From positions 124,001-188,000 of the forward strand of contig JANQJF010000102.1 in assembly GCA_028281765.1 (NCBI GenBank): DNA of 64,000 nucleotides, written 5' to 3'. The notes under the pieces are model-generated. The model did not search any database. It saw only the letters and a program-made list of their open reading frames with translations, and was not told where the DNA came from. Shown piece after piece: positions 21,557-30,378 of the stretch (position 1 is the first letter of the stretch; the number at the start of each line of letters is the position of its first letter). Both the position numbers and the translations under genes were made by a program. Origin of the DNA: Planctomycetota bacterium (lineage in GTDB: Bacteria > Planctomycetota > UBA1135 > UBA2386).

Positions 21557-21562
21557 ATTGTA
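21557..21562 (-). promoter_or_regulatory. -10-like element TACAAT for the secreted-protein gene
   Basis: TACAAT matches the sigma-70 -10 consensus in five of six positions and ends 13 bases before the ATG at 21543. A start about seven bases downstream would leave a leader of only about six bases. Confidence 0.4.
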
Positions 21563-21700
21563 GCTGCGGGATCGAGGCGGAGCCGGTTCGGGCCCGAAGA
21601 TGAGCCCGCTACACGATACTCGCGGTGGCCCGAACGGTAACGGACCGGCAATGCATCGGGCCCGCACCAACGAAGGTTCGGGGCCGAACGGGCCGCCGGA

Positions 21701-23233
21701 CTAGCGGTAGTACCAGAAGTCGGTGTTCACGACCCCGATCGGGTCGCTGCCGCCGAGGATGTGGACCTGCCCGTGGAGGTCCTGGTAGCTGCCGAACGCC
21801 GCGCGGGCCGACGGCATGTTCGGGCCAGGCGTCCAGGAGTCGGTGTTCGCGTCGTAGATCTCCACGCTGTCGAGCGGAGCGGGGGCGAGCACGGAGCTGT
21901 CGCCGCCGCCGAGGTGGATGAATCGATCGTTCCCGATCGGATACGCCGCGCCGAGGGCGCGGGCCGCGACCATCGGCGCTGCCGCGGTCCAGTTCATCGC
22001 ATTGAAGTCGAAGATCTCGCAGGAGTTGGTCGGCGTCCCCTGGCTGATGATGCTGAGGTCGTCGACGCCGCCGGCGGCGAGGAAGCGACCGTTGCCGAGA
22101 TCGGAGATCGGGAAGAGCGCCCGCTGCGACGTCATCGTGGGACCGGCCACCATCGAGTCAGCGAACGGGTCGTAGATGTCCGTCGTGTCCTCCACGGTCG
22201 GGATGTTCACGAAGATCGACGTGAAGCCGATACCGCCCGCGAGGAGGATCCGCCCGTCCGGCAATTCGACCGCCGTGTGCGCCGCGCGCTCTTCGCTCAG
22301 GTCCGGACCCGGCCGCCAAGTGTCCGTGAACGGGTCGAAGATCTCGGTCGTGAGCTGTGCCGAGAACACGGGATCCAGCGGCGTCACCGTCTGGTTCAGG
22401 TCTGCCAGACCACCCGTGACGAGCACCTCTCCGGTGATCAGCGGCGTGGCCGTGTGCCCCATGCGCGGCGTCGTCATCGCCGGGGCCGACACGAAGAGCC
22501 CGATTGCGGGATCGTAGATGTCGACGCTGTTCGTCGGGTTGTTCGCCAGGTCGACGCCGCCACAGACCATGATCCGCCCGTCGAGCATCGTCGTCGCGGT
22601 GTGCAGCGACCGTGCGTCGTTCATGAAGATCGCGAACTCGAACTGACCGGTGATCTCGTCGTAGATGTCGACCTGGCTCGTCGCGACCTGCGCGAGCAAC
22701 GCGCCGGAGCCACCGCCCGGGATCATGACGCGGCCGTCCGGCAGCGTCGCGGTCGGGAAGAACGAGCGCTGCGAGTTCATGATCGTGCCACGGCTGTGGA
22801 ACGACCCGGCCGGCCCCAGCCGCACCGCCTGCGGGAACGACAGCGGCCCGAGGAAGAACTGCGGACCGGGGATATACGTCGACTGGAAGTGCAACACGCC
22901 ATCGATGAAGGACGGCTGGTTCGGCAGCGAGAAGGACGTCCCTGTGTACATGCCCGACCCATCCGTGACCGGCCCGAACGACGACAGGAAGCCGCTCTCG
23001 AGCCCGACGGACAGCGAGCGGGTGTCGGCAGGGTCGAACACGAACAGCGGAATCGACGTCGACTGCAGGCTGACGAGCACGACGCCGAACACCCCGTTGG
23101 GGATGAACGGGCCCGCCCCGAGATCGATCGGCCCGGGCACCGACCCACCGGTCACGGTGAGGCCGAAGCTGGACTGAGCCAAGACGGGAGAGATCAGAGC
23201 AGCTGCAGCGAGCGGAGCGACGAGTCTTCGCAT
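21701..23233 (-). CDS. secreted kelch-repeat protein
   Basis: 510 residues. Signal peptide of 20 residues ending in PVLAQ. From about residue 145 at least six kelch-type repeats are visible. Each has a run such as TLPDGRVMIPGGG, TMLDGRIMVCGG, LPDGRILLAGG or GNGRFLAAGG, followed by a VDIYD/EIYD strand. Six repeats of about 50 residues would close a six-bladed beta-propeller. Residues 25-140 form a separate beta domain. Likely extracellular or periplasmic; ligand or enzymatic activity unknown. The start ATG lies 30 bases after a possible -10 (TACGAT, minus strand). Confidence 0.8.
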   Translation of the reverse strand: MRRLVAPLAAAALISPVLAQSSFGLTVTGGSVPGPIDLGAGPFIPNGVFGVVLVSLQSTSIPLFVFDPADTRSLSVGLESGFLSSFGPVTDGSGMYTGTSFSLPNQPSFIDGVLHFQSTYIPGPQFFLGPLSFPQAVRLGPAGSFHSRGTIMNSQRSFFPTATLPDGRVMIPGGGSGALLAQVATSQVDIYDEITGQFEFAIFMNDARSLHTATTMLDGRIMVCGGVDLANNPTNSVDIYDPAIGLFVSAPAMTTPRMGHTATPLITGEVLVTGGLADLNQTVTPLDPVFSAQLTTEIFDPFTDTWRPGPDLSEERAAHTAVELPDGRILLAGGIGFTSIFVNIPTVEDTTDIYDPFADSMVAGPTMTSQRALFPISDLGNGRFLAAGGVDDLSIISQGTPTNSCEIFDFNAMNWTAAAPMVAARALGAAYPIGNDRFIHLGGGDSSVLAPAPLDSVEIYDANTDSWTPGPNMPSARAAFGSYQDLHGQVHILGGSDPIGVVNTDFWYYR

Positions 23234-23415
23234 GATGGATGGCCTGGGTAGGGATTCCCGGCCATCGTATGCGAGAGACTCGCGGTCAGCGCGTCACAGT
23301 TGCAATCCCGTCGTACGGACTCCGTCCGCTCGAGCGAAATCGAAGTGTCCGCCCCGCGCACAGCCAAGAGCCGTTGCGGAGCGCGCAGCGCGCAGTCAGG
23401 ATTAGACCGGCCGGA

Positions 23416-23742
23416 TCAGACCGGACCGGCAGCCGTGCGGCCGAGACGGCACGCGCGGCGGAGCCACATCATGGCTCGCTCGACTTCACGGGGACCCGTG
23501 ACGGGGATCTCGACGAACTCGCGCGACGTGGGGTCGTCATCGTCGGGCTGCCGTTTGGCGCCGACGATCTTGAGAGCTTCCGTGACCTGCGGAGGAGCGA
23601 GTCGAACGACAACGCCCTTCTTCGAGAGATACGAGAAGACCTGACCCCGGACGAGGAAGCGGTCCTTACCGCCTTCTTGACTGCGAGTTACGTCTTTCCA
23701 AGCGCAGAGGCGCTCGACAATGGTAGCCAGTGGACCGGACAT
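23416..23742 (-). CDS. small basic protein, possibly TfoX/YjbR-like
   Basis: 108 residues from the ATG at 23742; an in-frame ATG at 23796 would add 18 residues. The sequence SYLSKKGVVVRLAPPQV followed by FVEIPVTGPREVERAMMWLRRA recalls the small alpha/beta fold of the TfoX N-terminal/MmcQ-YjbR families. The resemblance is weak and no diagnostic motif confirms it. It lies 84 bases after the proline dehydrogenase stop on the same strand. The 182 bases between its stop and the kelch gene start hold a GCGCGC-rich palindrome near 23385 but no gene that I can support. Confidence 0.45.
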   Translation of the reverse strand: MSGPLATIVERLCAWKDVTRSQEGGKDRFLVRGQVFSYLSKKGVVVRLAPPQVTEALKIVGAKRQPDDDDPTSREFVEIPVTGPREVERAMMWLRRACRLGRTAAGPV

Positions 23743-23826
23743 AGACCGGAAGATTCTAGCGACCTCTCTCTCGTAAAGCCAGCCCCGAGTCCACAACGTG
23801 GAACTTCTTCCACAGTCGATGGGGGA

Positions 23827-24747
23827 TCATCGACGCCAGAGCCAGTTCTTCGCGACGAGCCACATCATGGCCGGAAACTCGTCCAGACGGCGTCGCAGGT
23901 AGGCGATGGCCATCGGCCAGCTCAGGGCGAACGGCACGTACTGTCGCACCGTACAACCTCTCTGGTGCATCTCCGTTACGAGCTTGCCGCGTGGCACGCC
24001 GTAGAGCATTTGCAGTTCGAAGCGGTCAGGGCCGAACCGGTCCAGAGAGGCGTCGACGAACCGACGGACGTACGCCTCGTCATGAGTGCCGAACTCGACG
24101 TAGTGGCCCCGCTCCAGGAGGACCTGCGCGAACTGCAGCATCCGCTCCTTCATCGGCTCCTTGTCGAGCAGCGCGACCTCGGCGGGTTCCTGGTAGATCC
24201 CGATGACCAACCGGACCCGGATCCCGGGCGGCAGGCGGTCGAGATCGGCCTCGGTACGGTGCAGCCGCGTCTGTAGGACGGCCCCCACATGGTCGTGCCC
24301 TTCCGCGTGGAGCTCACCCAGGAGATCCAGGGTGAAGTCGGTCCAGTGCCGGCTCTCCATGTCGACGGTCAGCGCGACGTCGTGTTCCTTGGCTTTGACG
24401 GCGATCGCACGGGCCGCGTCCGCCGCTCCCGCAGCCTTCCCGCCCTCCTCGAGCGGATCGGTCGTGTAGCTCGAGAGCTTCAGCGAGAGCGACGGGCGCC
24501 GCGCGGGGTCGGAGAATTCCGGCTGCGACGCAACCGCATCCACCATTTCGAGATACGTCTCGAGGTTGCGATCGGCCATCGCCTGGGTCTCGATCGTCTC
24601 GGCGAGCAGGTCGAGCGTCGAGTGCACGTCGCGACCGCCGAGGTCGGCGCAGACCTGGATCGCCTTCTCAAGGCTGTCGCCGGCGACGTAGGGCTTCGCG
24701 AAGAAGCGCACGAGCGGCGAGGGGATCAAGCGAATCAGTGGGTTCAC
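23827..24747 (-). CDS. proline dehydrogenase
   Basis: 306 residues, the monofunctional size. It oxidises L-proline to delta1-pyrroline-5-carboxylate with FAD. The TIM-barrel motifs are visible: SLKLSSYTTD, VDMESRHWTDFTLDL, LQTRLHRTEADLDRL, RLVIGIYQEP, FGTHDEAYV and LQMLYGVPRG, and the C-terminal RRRLDE segment that contacts substrate. GTG start. TCTAAT on this strand ends nine bases before it, a near-leaderless arrangement. The partner P5C dehydrogenase is not in the window. Confidence 0.88.
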   Translation of the reverse strand: MNPLIRLIPSPLVRFFAKPYVAGDSLEKAIQVCADLGGRDVHSTLDLLAETIETQAMADRNLETYLEMVDAVASQPEFSDPARRPSLSLKLSSYTTDPLEEGGKAAGAADAARAIAVKAKEHDVALTVDMESRHWTDFTLDLLGELHAEGHDHVGAVLQTRLHRTEADLDRLPPGIRVRLVIGIYQEPAEVALLDKEPMKERMLQFAQVLLERGHYVEFGTHDEAYVRRFVDASLDRFGPDRFELQMLYGVPRGKLVTEMHQRGCTVRQYVPFALSWPMAIAYLRRRLDEFPAMMWLVAKNWLWRR

Positions 24748-24756
24748 GCCGCCGGC

Positions 24757-24762
24757 ATTAGA
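24757..24762 (-). promoter_or_regulatory. -10-like element TCTAAT for proline dehydrogenase
   Basis: TCTAAT matches five of six -10 positions and ends nine bases before the GTG at 24747. The same hexamer lies eight bases before the GTG at 62719. No Shine-Dalgarno is present at either. Confidence 0.4.
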
Positions 24763-24905
24763 ACGCGCGACCGCCGCCGGCCAAGTGGAAAGCGCGAGGG
24801 GGGCGCGTTTGCGTGGCCGACCGTCTCTGCAGCCGCCGGAAATCGCGCGTCCGAGCGGGACCCGATTCCAGCTGCCACATCGGAAATGCCGATGACACCG
24901 AGGCT

Positions 24906-26333
24906 ATGAGGATCACGTATCTGATCGAAGACGCGACTCGGATCTGGGGCGGGGTGAAGGCGGTGTTCGACGCCGCGAACGCACTCCATGCTCGCGGGCA
25001 CGATGTCACGATCGTCAGCCGCTCGGCAGGGCCGACCTGGACTCAGTTGAACTGCACGTTCGCACAGAGTCCCTCGTTCGACAGGCGCGACATCCCGGAG
25101 TCCGACGTCGTCGTCGCGACGTTCTGGACCACCGTTTCCCCGGCACTGGCCGCGCAGCGCGGACCGGTCGTCCACTACTGCCAAGGCTACGAGGGCGACA
25201 ACCCCGAAGCCGTCGCCCACCGCACGCAAATCGAAGAGGTCTACCGTTCGGGCGACACGCATCTCCTGACGATCTCACCGAACCTCGAGGAGCTGCTGCG
25301 GGAGAAGTTCGATCGCAAGGTGCGGCGCGTCCGCTACGCCATCGACCATGGCACGATGTATCCCGCGGACGCCCGTCCCGCGGGCAGCCCCGTCCGCGTC
25401 GGCCTCGTCGGCCCGTACGAGATCGCGTGGAAGGATCTGCGCACCGGCCTCGAAGCCTGCCAGCTCGCACACGCCGCTGGCCTGCCGATCGAGCTCGTGC
25501 GCATCACGAATACCGAACCGCATCCCGACGAGAAGAACCTCGGCCTGCCGATCGAGTGGCACGAGAACGTGCCGCCAGCGGAGATGGGCGCGCTGTACCG
25601 CAGCCTCGACGTGTTTCTCGGCACCTCTCGCGGAGCCGAAGAGGGCTTCTTCCTGCCCGCCGTCGAAGCGATGGCATGCGGAGTTCCCTCGGTGCTCACG
25701 GAGATCCCGTGCTTCCAGGCGTACGGGACTTCGCAGTACGCGCTGTTCGTAACGCCGCAGAGTCCGAAGCAGATGGCCGAAGCGCTCGTGCTCGCCGCGA
25801 TGCATCCCGATGTGCGCAACGAGATCCGCGACAACGGCATCCGCGTCGCCTCCGAGTACACGATGGAAAATCACGTCTCCGAGCTCGAGAGCGCGTTCGC
25901 GGAGATCGCCGCGGAAGCCGGTGGGCCGTCGCGCAACCCGCTCGTGATGTCGGTGCCGGACAACCGGCGTCAGCGCATCGAACAGCTCGCGACGTCGACG
26001 CGCGCGATGTGCGCGACGTGCACCGACGTCGTGCAGCTCGAACAGCTTTCGAACGAGCTCCAAGCAGCGCTGCAGTCCGAGTTCCTCCACCAGCGCGGGC
26101 TCCTCGAGTACTCGGCCGGCCATCTGGAAGCCGCGCTCGCGAGCTTCCGTGACGCGCTCGACGGCTCGACGGATCCCGCGGAGCTGCTGAACGATCTCGG
26201 CGTCGCGCTCTACGCGACGCACGACTTCGACGGCGCGGTCGACACGCTCGAACGCGCGCTCGAGATCAACCCTCTGCACCCGGACGCCGGCGCCAACCTG
26301 GACAAGATCCGCACCGCCGCCGCGACGCGCTGA
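24906..26333 (+). CDS. GT4-type glycosyltransferase with C-terminal TPR-like tail
   Basis: 475 residues from the ATG at 24906, which begins directly with the first Rossmann strand (ITYLIEDATRIWGGVKAV). The GT-B C-terminal half has RVGLVGPYEIAWKDLRTGLEA and the nucleotide-sugar E-x7-E region, seen as GFFLPAVEAMACGVPSV. Residues about 395-470 form two TPR-like repeats (AALASFRDALD, GAVDTLERALEINPLHPDA). Probably cytoplasmic and active in surface polysaccharide or glycoprotein synthesis. Seven bases separate it from the next glycosyltransferase, so the two likely act together. Confidence 0.8.
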   Translation: MRITYLIEDATRIWGGVKAVFDAANALHARGHDVTIVSRSAGPTWTQLNCTFAQSPSFDRRDIPESDVVVATFWTTVSPALAAQRGPVVHYCQGYEGDNPEAVAHRTQIEEVYRSGDTHLLTISPNLEELLREKFDRKVRRVRYAIDHGTMYPADARPAGSPVRVGLVGPYEIAWKDLRTGLEACQLAHAAGLPIELVRITNTEPHPDEKNLGLPIEWHENVPPAEMGALYRSLDVFLGTSRGAEEGFFLPAVEAMACGVPSVLTEIPCFQAYGTSQYALFVTPQSPKQMAEALVLAAMHPDVRNEIRDNGIRVASEYTMENHVSELESAFAEIAAEAGGPSRNPLVMSVPDNRRQRIEQLATSTRAMCATCTDVVQLEQLSNELQAALQSEFLHQRGLLEYSAGHLEAALASFRDALDGSTDPAELLNDLGVALYATHDFDGAVDTLERALEINPLHPDAGANLDKIRTAAATR

Positions 26334-26340
26334 GCGCGGT

Positions 26341-27771
26341 ATGGCGTCGATCCTCTGCAACCTTCCGCTCGAGTGCTTCGACGCACGCGAGCGATTCGCG
26401 GCCCAGGGGATCGAACTCGTCAGCTACGGGCCGCCGGACCGCATGGTCGTGGACAGCACCCACTACCCGTTCGACGTGGAGTTCGACCCTTCCCGGGAAT
26501 CGATCGACACGCTGCTCGCGCGACTGCCTGCGGGGTTCGTGCCGGACTTCCTTCTGCTGTACTGGCCGGACCAGGAACCGATCCCTTCCGGACTCGAGCA
26601 GAGCGACGTGCCCGTGGTCGGCGTCGTGTCCGACTACAACCTCAGCCTCGATCTCACGTCCGGCCTCGCACCGTTCTTCGACGTGCTGCTGTGTGACGGG
26701 GGCGGAGTCGATCTGTACCGCAGCCTCGGCTTCGCGGACGTGCGACCGTTCGTGCAGTACAGCTTCAAGGCCCCGACCCACTTCGTGCACGACGGGCTGT
26801 CACGAGACATCGACGTGGGCTTCGCGGGCAACCTGAACCCGCTGATCCAAGGCGATCGCGAGCCGTATCTCCAGCGCCTGATCGCACTGCGCGAACGTGG
26901 TGTGCAGACGGAGATCGCCTGTGGGATTCACGGCGCCGAATACGGCCGCTTCCTCAGTCGCACGAAGATCGGCTTCAACCGTGCCGTGCGCGGGGAGATG
27001 AATCTTCGCGCGTTCGAAGTTCCGGCGTGCGGCGCCGTACTGCTCGCCGAGAGCGAGAACGCGGAGGTGCGAGACTTCTTCGTTCCGGACGAAGAGGTCG
27101 TGCTCTACGACGACGAGAACCTCGAAGCGGTCGTGCTCGAGCTGCTGGCCGACGACGCACGTCGGCAGCGCATCGCCGCCGCGGGTCACCGACGCGTGCA
27201 GCAGTATCGGATGTCGAAACGCATCGCCGAACTCGCACGGACGGTCGGCGACGCAAAATGCGCACGCCCACCGGCCGGCAATGCCGAGGTCGCGTTCGGC
27301 CGCGCACGGGCCATGACAAATACGTGGGCGACGACGAACGCCAAGCTCGCGGCATGGATCGACGCGCAGAAGCTCGCGCCGGACGATCCACGCGCGCTCA
27401 ACGATCTCGCGATCCAGCTGCTCAAGACCGACCCGGAACGGTTCCTGCCGCGCGTCGTCGAACTCTTGCAGCAGGCCGTCGCGAGTGACAGCGGCTACGT
27501 GCCGGCGATCGCCAACCTGACGTACGTGGCGGCGCGCGGCGCGACGCCGGCCGAACACGAGCAGTGCGCGGGACAGCTCGCGGCGCGCATCGAACGAGCC
27601 ACGCACTGGCGCCAGTTCGACGGGCTCCTGCTACCGCCGGGCTACACGGAGCCCAACCTCGCGCGCTGCCGCGCGCTCGCCACTTCTCTGCGCAGTGGCG
27701 ATGTGGGCCCACTCGCGACGGCGTTCGCGCCAGGCTCTTCTGCTCCGGCCGTCGCGGTCCCGACGAGCTGA
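26341..27771 (+). CDS. CgeB-like glycosyltransferase with C-terminal TPR-like region
   Basis: 476 residues. The central part, from DVGFAGNLNPLIQGDRE through KIGFNRAVRGEMNLRAFEVPACGAVLL to DDENLEAVVLELLADDARR, matches the CgeB/Glyco_trans_1_2 GT-B family. There the C-terminal domain binds an NDP-sugar. The N-terminal half has LLLYWPDQEP and VGVVSDYN, as in the acceptor domain. Residues about 320-430 are helical with TPR character (KLAPDDPRALNDLAIQLLKTD). No signal peptide. Paired with the upstream GT4 enzyme; acceptor unknown. Confidence 0.72.
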   Translation: MASILCNLPLECFDARERFAAQGIELVSYGPPDRMVVDSTHYPFDVEFDPSRESIDTLLARLPAGFVPDFLLLYWPDQEPIPSGLEQSDVPVVGVVSDYNLSLDLTSGLAPFFDVLLCDGGGVDLYRSLGFADVRPFVQYSFKAPTHFVHDGLSRDIDVGFAGNLNPLIQGDREPYLQRLIALRERGVQTEIACGIHGAEYGRFLSRTKIGFNRAVRGEMNLRAFEVPACGAVLLAESENAEVRDFFVPDEEVVLYDDENLEAVVLELLADDARRQRIAAAGHRRVQQYRMSKRIAELARTVGDAKCARPPAGNAEVAFGRARAMTNTWATTNAKLAAWIDAQKLAPDDPRALNDLAIQLLKTDPERFLPRVVELLQQAVASDSGYVPAIANLTYVAARGATPAEHEQCAGQLAARIERATHWRQFDGLLLPPGYTEPNLARCRALATSLRSGDVGPLATAFAPGSSAPAVAVPTS

Positions 27772-27772
27772 C

Positions 27773-29824
27773 TCAGCGCACGCGGCGCGAACGCGCCCGC
27801 TTCGCCTTGCGCTCGGCCTTCTTCTCGGCAGCCTCGATCTTCTTCTGCAGGCGCTGCAACTCCTCGGTGCGCTCTTCGAGCTCACGTAGGAGCTTGTCGA
27901 TCTCCCTCGTGTTGACGCCGGTCTCCGGGTCCAGCGCGCGACCTACCGACTCGCCGACGCCCTCGAACGCGTCGTGCAGCTCGGGGCTCGACTCCTTCGC
28001 TTCCTCGAGACCCATCCGAATCGCCTCGCCGACGAAGCCGGAGATCGAACGCTCGAACTCGTGCATGTGCTGTTCGGCCTTCACGTGCTCGCCGCGAATC
28101 GAGCTTTCGATCAGACCGCCGAGATCACCGAGGAACTCGCCGCTCATGCCTTCGGCCTCGAGCTCGCGTCGAGCTTCACTGAGCCCCATCTCGATGACGC
28201 CGCCGAGGAAGCCGTTCATCGAACGCTCGAACTTCGACGCGTCGACGTTCTCGTCGCCGCGCACGGCGGCGCCGATCAGGTTCCCGAGGTCCTCGAACAC
28301 TTCGGCGTTCGGAAGGCCTTCGGCTTCGAGCTCGCGCGACGCTTCCCGCAGACCGTGGCGCACCGACTTGTCCACGATCCCGCGCACGGAATCGCAGACG
28401 TCGACGAGATCGCCGTCGCCGAGAATCGACTGGACGAGGCCCGCGACGTCCTCGGTCATCCCGATCTCGCGGAGGTCCGGGTCCGCGCGAATCTCGCGCA
28501 GCGAGTCTTCGAGCGCTCCGTCGAGGACGTCCCGAAGCGACTGCATGTCGCCGCCGTCGAGCCGGTCGCGACGCTTGCGCGGGTCACCCCTCCGCTTCGG
28601 GTCTCGGCCCTTCGCATCACGGCGTTTGCCACCTCGGCGCTTCGTCTCCCGGCGCTCGGCATCGCGCCGCGCACGCTCGACGCGTCGCTTCTCGCGCTTC
28701 TCGATCTCGGAGAGGCGCTTTTGGATGCGACGGTTCAGTCGCTTCAACTCGGCCTCACTCAACTCGTCGAGCCGCTGCGACTCGGCGCGTCGCGGGTCCT
28801 GGCGATCGTTCCGCTCGGACTGCGCGAACGACACGCTCGAGAGCGCCAGCGTCGACACGAGCGCCAGCGGAATCACGGCCCACCGCGACACACGGCGGGC
28901 GACGTCAGCATGCAGAATCATGGTCAGTCTCTCCTCGAATGCGCGACCCGCCCCGGACCAGACGCCGAGCGCCGGCATGGCGGAAACCGCTTGGGATTCG
29001 TTTTCGATCGCGTCGATCAACGCACCGGCGTACTCGCGCCGGGCGTCGGGCGACGCCCACACCGCCCACGCATCACACGCGAGTTCGGCCTGGAGCCGCA
29101 TGCGCGCGCGCGCGAACCAGAACAGGGGATGCCACCACAGTGCGCACGCGAGCACGGACTCGGCACGCGCGATCCAGTGGTCGCGACGCTTCACGTGTGC
29201 GAGCTCGTGCGCGAGCACCGCGCGCACGCGTCGCGCGTCGACGCCTTCGAGCATGTGCGCCGGCCAGACGAGCGTCGGTCGGCCGATGCTCCACACGAAC
29301 GCACAGGGCACGCCCGCGACGACGCGCAGACGCGGCGCCTTGACGCCGAGCTTGTGAGCCAGATCGACCACCTCGCGCTCGAGCCACTCCGGTGCGGATT
29401 CGCCTCGCCACACCCGACGGCTCAGCCGGACCACGCCGAAGAACATCACGAGCGCGAGCAGGACCGCGCCGACGCCCCACACGATGAGCAGCCCGTCTGC
29501 GACCGACAGCTCGGTCGCCGCTGCTTCTCCGTCGACGACGCGCGGCGCGACGCGCGACGTGCTCATCGCGAGCGGAGCCGAGACGTGCCTCGCGACGAGC
29601 GGGGACGCGACAGGTGGCGGCGGCGCCGCAGGCTCCGCCGCGAACACCGCCGGCGCGGCGATCGGCAGGCCGATCTCGAACAGCGGCGGGCACGCGAGCT
29701 TGACGATGACGATCAGCCACAGCGCGTGCATCAGCGCGGGCCGCAGCTTCCAGATCCGCGCCGCGCCGAGCACGAGCAGCGTCAACACGGCCGCGACGAT
29801 CGTGTTCGTGAGCAACCAGCTCAT
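27773..29824 (-). CDS. M56 (BlaR1-like) membrane metalloprotease with tandem C-terminal repeats
   Basis: 683 residues from the ATG at 29824, overlapping the BlaI-type repressor stop by four bases. Membrane helices at about 5-22, 30-48, 112-132 and 318-338 surround the zinc motif HELAH (His206-Glu207-His210); ELACDAW gives the third ligand. Known relatives cleave or release a BlaI-type repressor on sensing an outside signal. The penicillin-binding sensor domain of BlaR1 is absent. Instead there is an Arg/Lys-rich coiled coil (about 345-420) and then three to four degenerate repeats of about 55-60 residues (about 425-640), each with LEAEG, DLG-LI and FERS-GF elements, ending in a basic coiled coil. 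Likely the signal-sensing part, function unknown. Confidence 0.82.
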   Translation of the reverse strand: MSWLLTNTIVAAVLTLLVLGAARIWKLRPALMHALWLIVIVKLACPPLFEIGLPIAAPAVFAAEPAAPPPPVASPLVARHVSAPLAMSTSRVAPRVVDGEAAATELSVADGLLIVWGVGAVLLALVMFFGVVRLSRRVWRGESAPEWLEREVVDLAHKLGVKAPRLRVVAGVPCAFVWSIGRPTLVWPAHMLEGVDARRVRAVLAHELAHVKRRDHWIARAESVLACALWWHPLFWFARARMRLQAELACDAWAVWASPDARREYAGALIDAIENESQAVSAMPALGVWSGAGRAFEERLTMILHADVARRVSRWAVIPLALVSTLALSSVSFAQSERNDRQDPRRAESQRLDELSEAELKRLNRRIQKRLSEIEKREKRRVERARRDAERRETKRRGGKRRDAKGRDPKRRGDPRKRRDRLDGGDMQSLRDVLDGALEDSLREIRADPDLREIGMTEDVAGLVQSILGDGDLVDVCDSVRGIVDKSVRHGLREASRELEAEGLPNAEVFEDLGNLIGAAVRGDENVDASKFERSMNGFLGGVIEMGLSEARRELEAEGMSGEFLGDLGGLIESSIRGEHVKAEQHMHEFERSISGFVGEAIRMGLEEAKESSPELHDAFEGVGESVGRALDPETGVNTREIDKLLRELEERTEELQRLQKKIEAAEKKAERKAKRARSRRVR

Positions 29825-30219
29825 CGCTGACCCTCCGCGTCGTCGAGCATGCTGCGGAAGCGGCGGATCTCCTCGGCGCTGAACTTGCGACCCGCGACGA
29901 GGTTCAAGAGCAGCGGCGCGACGGCGCCGTCGCAGATCTTGTTCACGAGTTCGTCGAGCCGACGACCGAGCAGCGAATCGCGATCGACCGCGGCTTCGAA
30001 TCGATGCGCGAGGCCATCTCGATCGACCGCGACGTAGCCCTTCTCCTCGAGTCGGCCGAGCATCGTCTGCACGGTCGTGTACGCCCACGTGAAGCCGCGC
30101 TGTTCGAGTCGTCCGTGGAGATCGCGCACGGTCACCGGACCGTGCTGCCACAGCTCCTTGAGGAGTTCGAGTTCGCCGTCACTGATGTTCGGCCATTCGC
30201 GACCGCGTTCGTCACTCAT
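29821..30219 (-). CDS. BlaI/MecI/CopY family transcriptional repressor
   Basis: 132 residues. Winged-helix segment SDGELELLKELWQHGPVTVRD, then TTVQTMLGRLEEKGYVAVDRDG (recognition helix and wing) and a C-terminal dimerisation helix. Known members bind dyad operators as dimers and are inactivated by the cognate M56 protease encoded next to them; here the two genes overlap by four bases. GAGGT lies seven bases before the ATG. Three palindromes with identical 7-3-7 geometry lie 39-101 bases upstream and are the likely autoregulatory operators. Confidence 0.88.
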   Translation of the reverse strand: MSDERGREWPNISDGELELLKELWQHGPVTVRDLHGRLEQRGFTWAYTTVQTMLGRLEEKGYVAVDRDGLAHRFEAAVDRDSLLGRRLDELVNKICDGAVAPLLLNLVAGRKFSAEEIRRFRSMLDDAEGQR

Positions 30220-30257
30220 GCGTCGACCTCATGCCCCACCACCATCAGGAGCGGTGG

Positions 30258-30274
30258 TCCTACGGGGCGTAGGA
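30258..30274. promoter_or_regulatory. candidate BlaI operator 1 (palindrome)
   Basis: Perfect dyad TCCTACG-GGG-CGTAGGA, seven-base arms around a three-base centre at 30266. First of three dyads before the repressor gene. BlaI/MecI operators are also short TAC-type dyads, so this is the likely binding site. Confidence 0.6.
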
Positions 30275-30282
30275 GGATCATG

Positions 30283-30299
30283 TCCTACAGTGTGTAGGA
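30283..30299. promoter_or_regulatory. candidate BlaI operator 2 (palindrome)
   Basis: Perfect dyad TCCTACA-GTG-TGTAGGA with its centre at 30291, 25 bases from operator 1. The inner TACA/TGTA matches the core of known BlaI/MecI sites. Confidence 0.62.
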
Positions 30300-30303
30300 A
30301 TGC

Positions 30304-30320
30304 TCCGACAAACTGTCGGA
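30304..30320. promoter_or_regulatory. candidate BlaI operator 3 (palindrome)
   Basis: Dyad TCCGACA-AAC-TGTCGGA with its centre at 30312, 21 bases from operator 2; one more flanking pair (C/G) extends the arms to eight. Roughly two helical turns between sites would put bound dimers on one face. A -10-like TAGAAT on the minus strand (30372-30377) lies just upstream, so bound repressors could block elongation. Confidence 0.55.
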
Positions 30321-30378
30321 GGTTCTCGAGAAATCCGAATCACCCTGACTCGAATCGACGCAACCATCTTTATTCTAA

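Noticed and set aside
23234..23415. Possible gene or RNA in the 182-base gap beside the kelch gene
   Set aside because: Only a GCGCGC-rich palindrome and biased sequence; no start, ribosome site or conserved fold that I can support.
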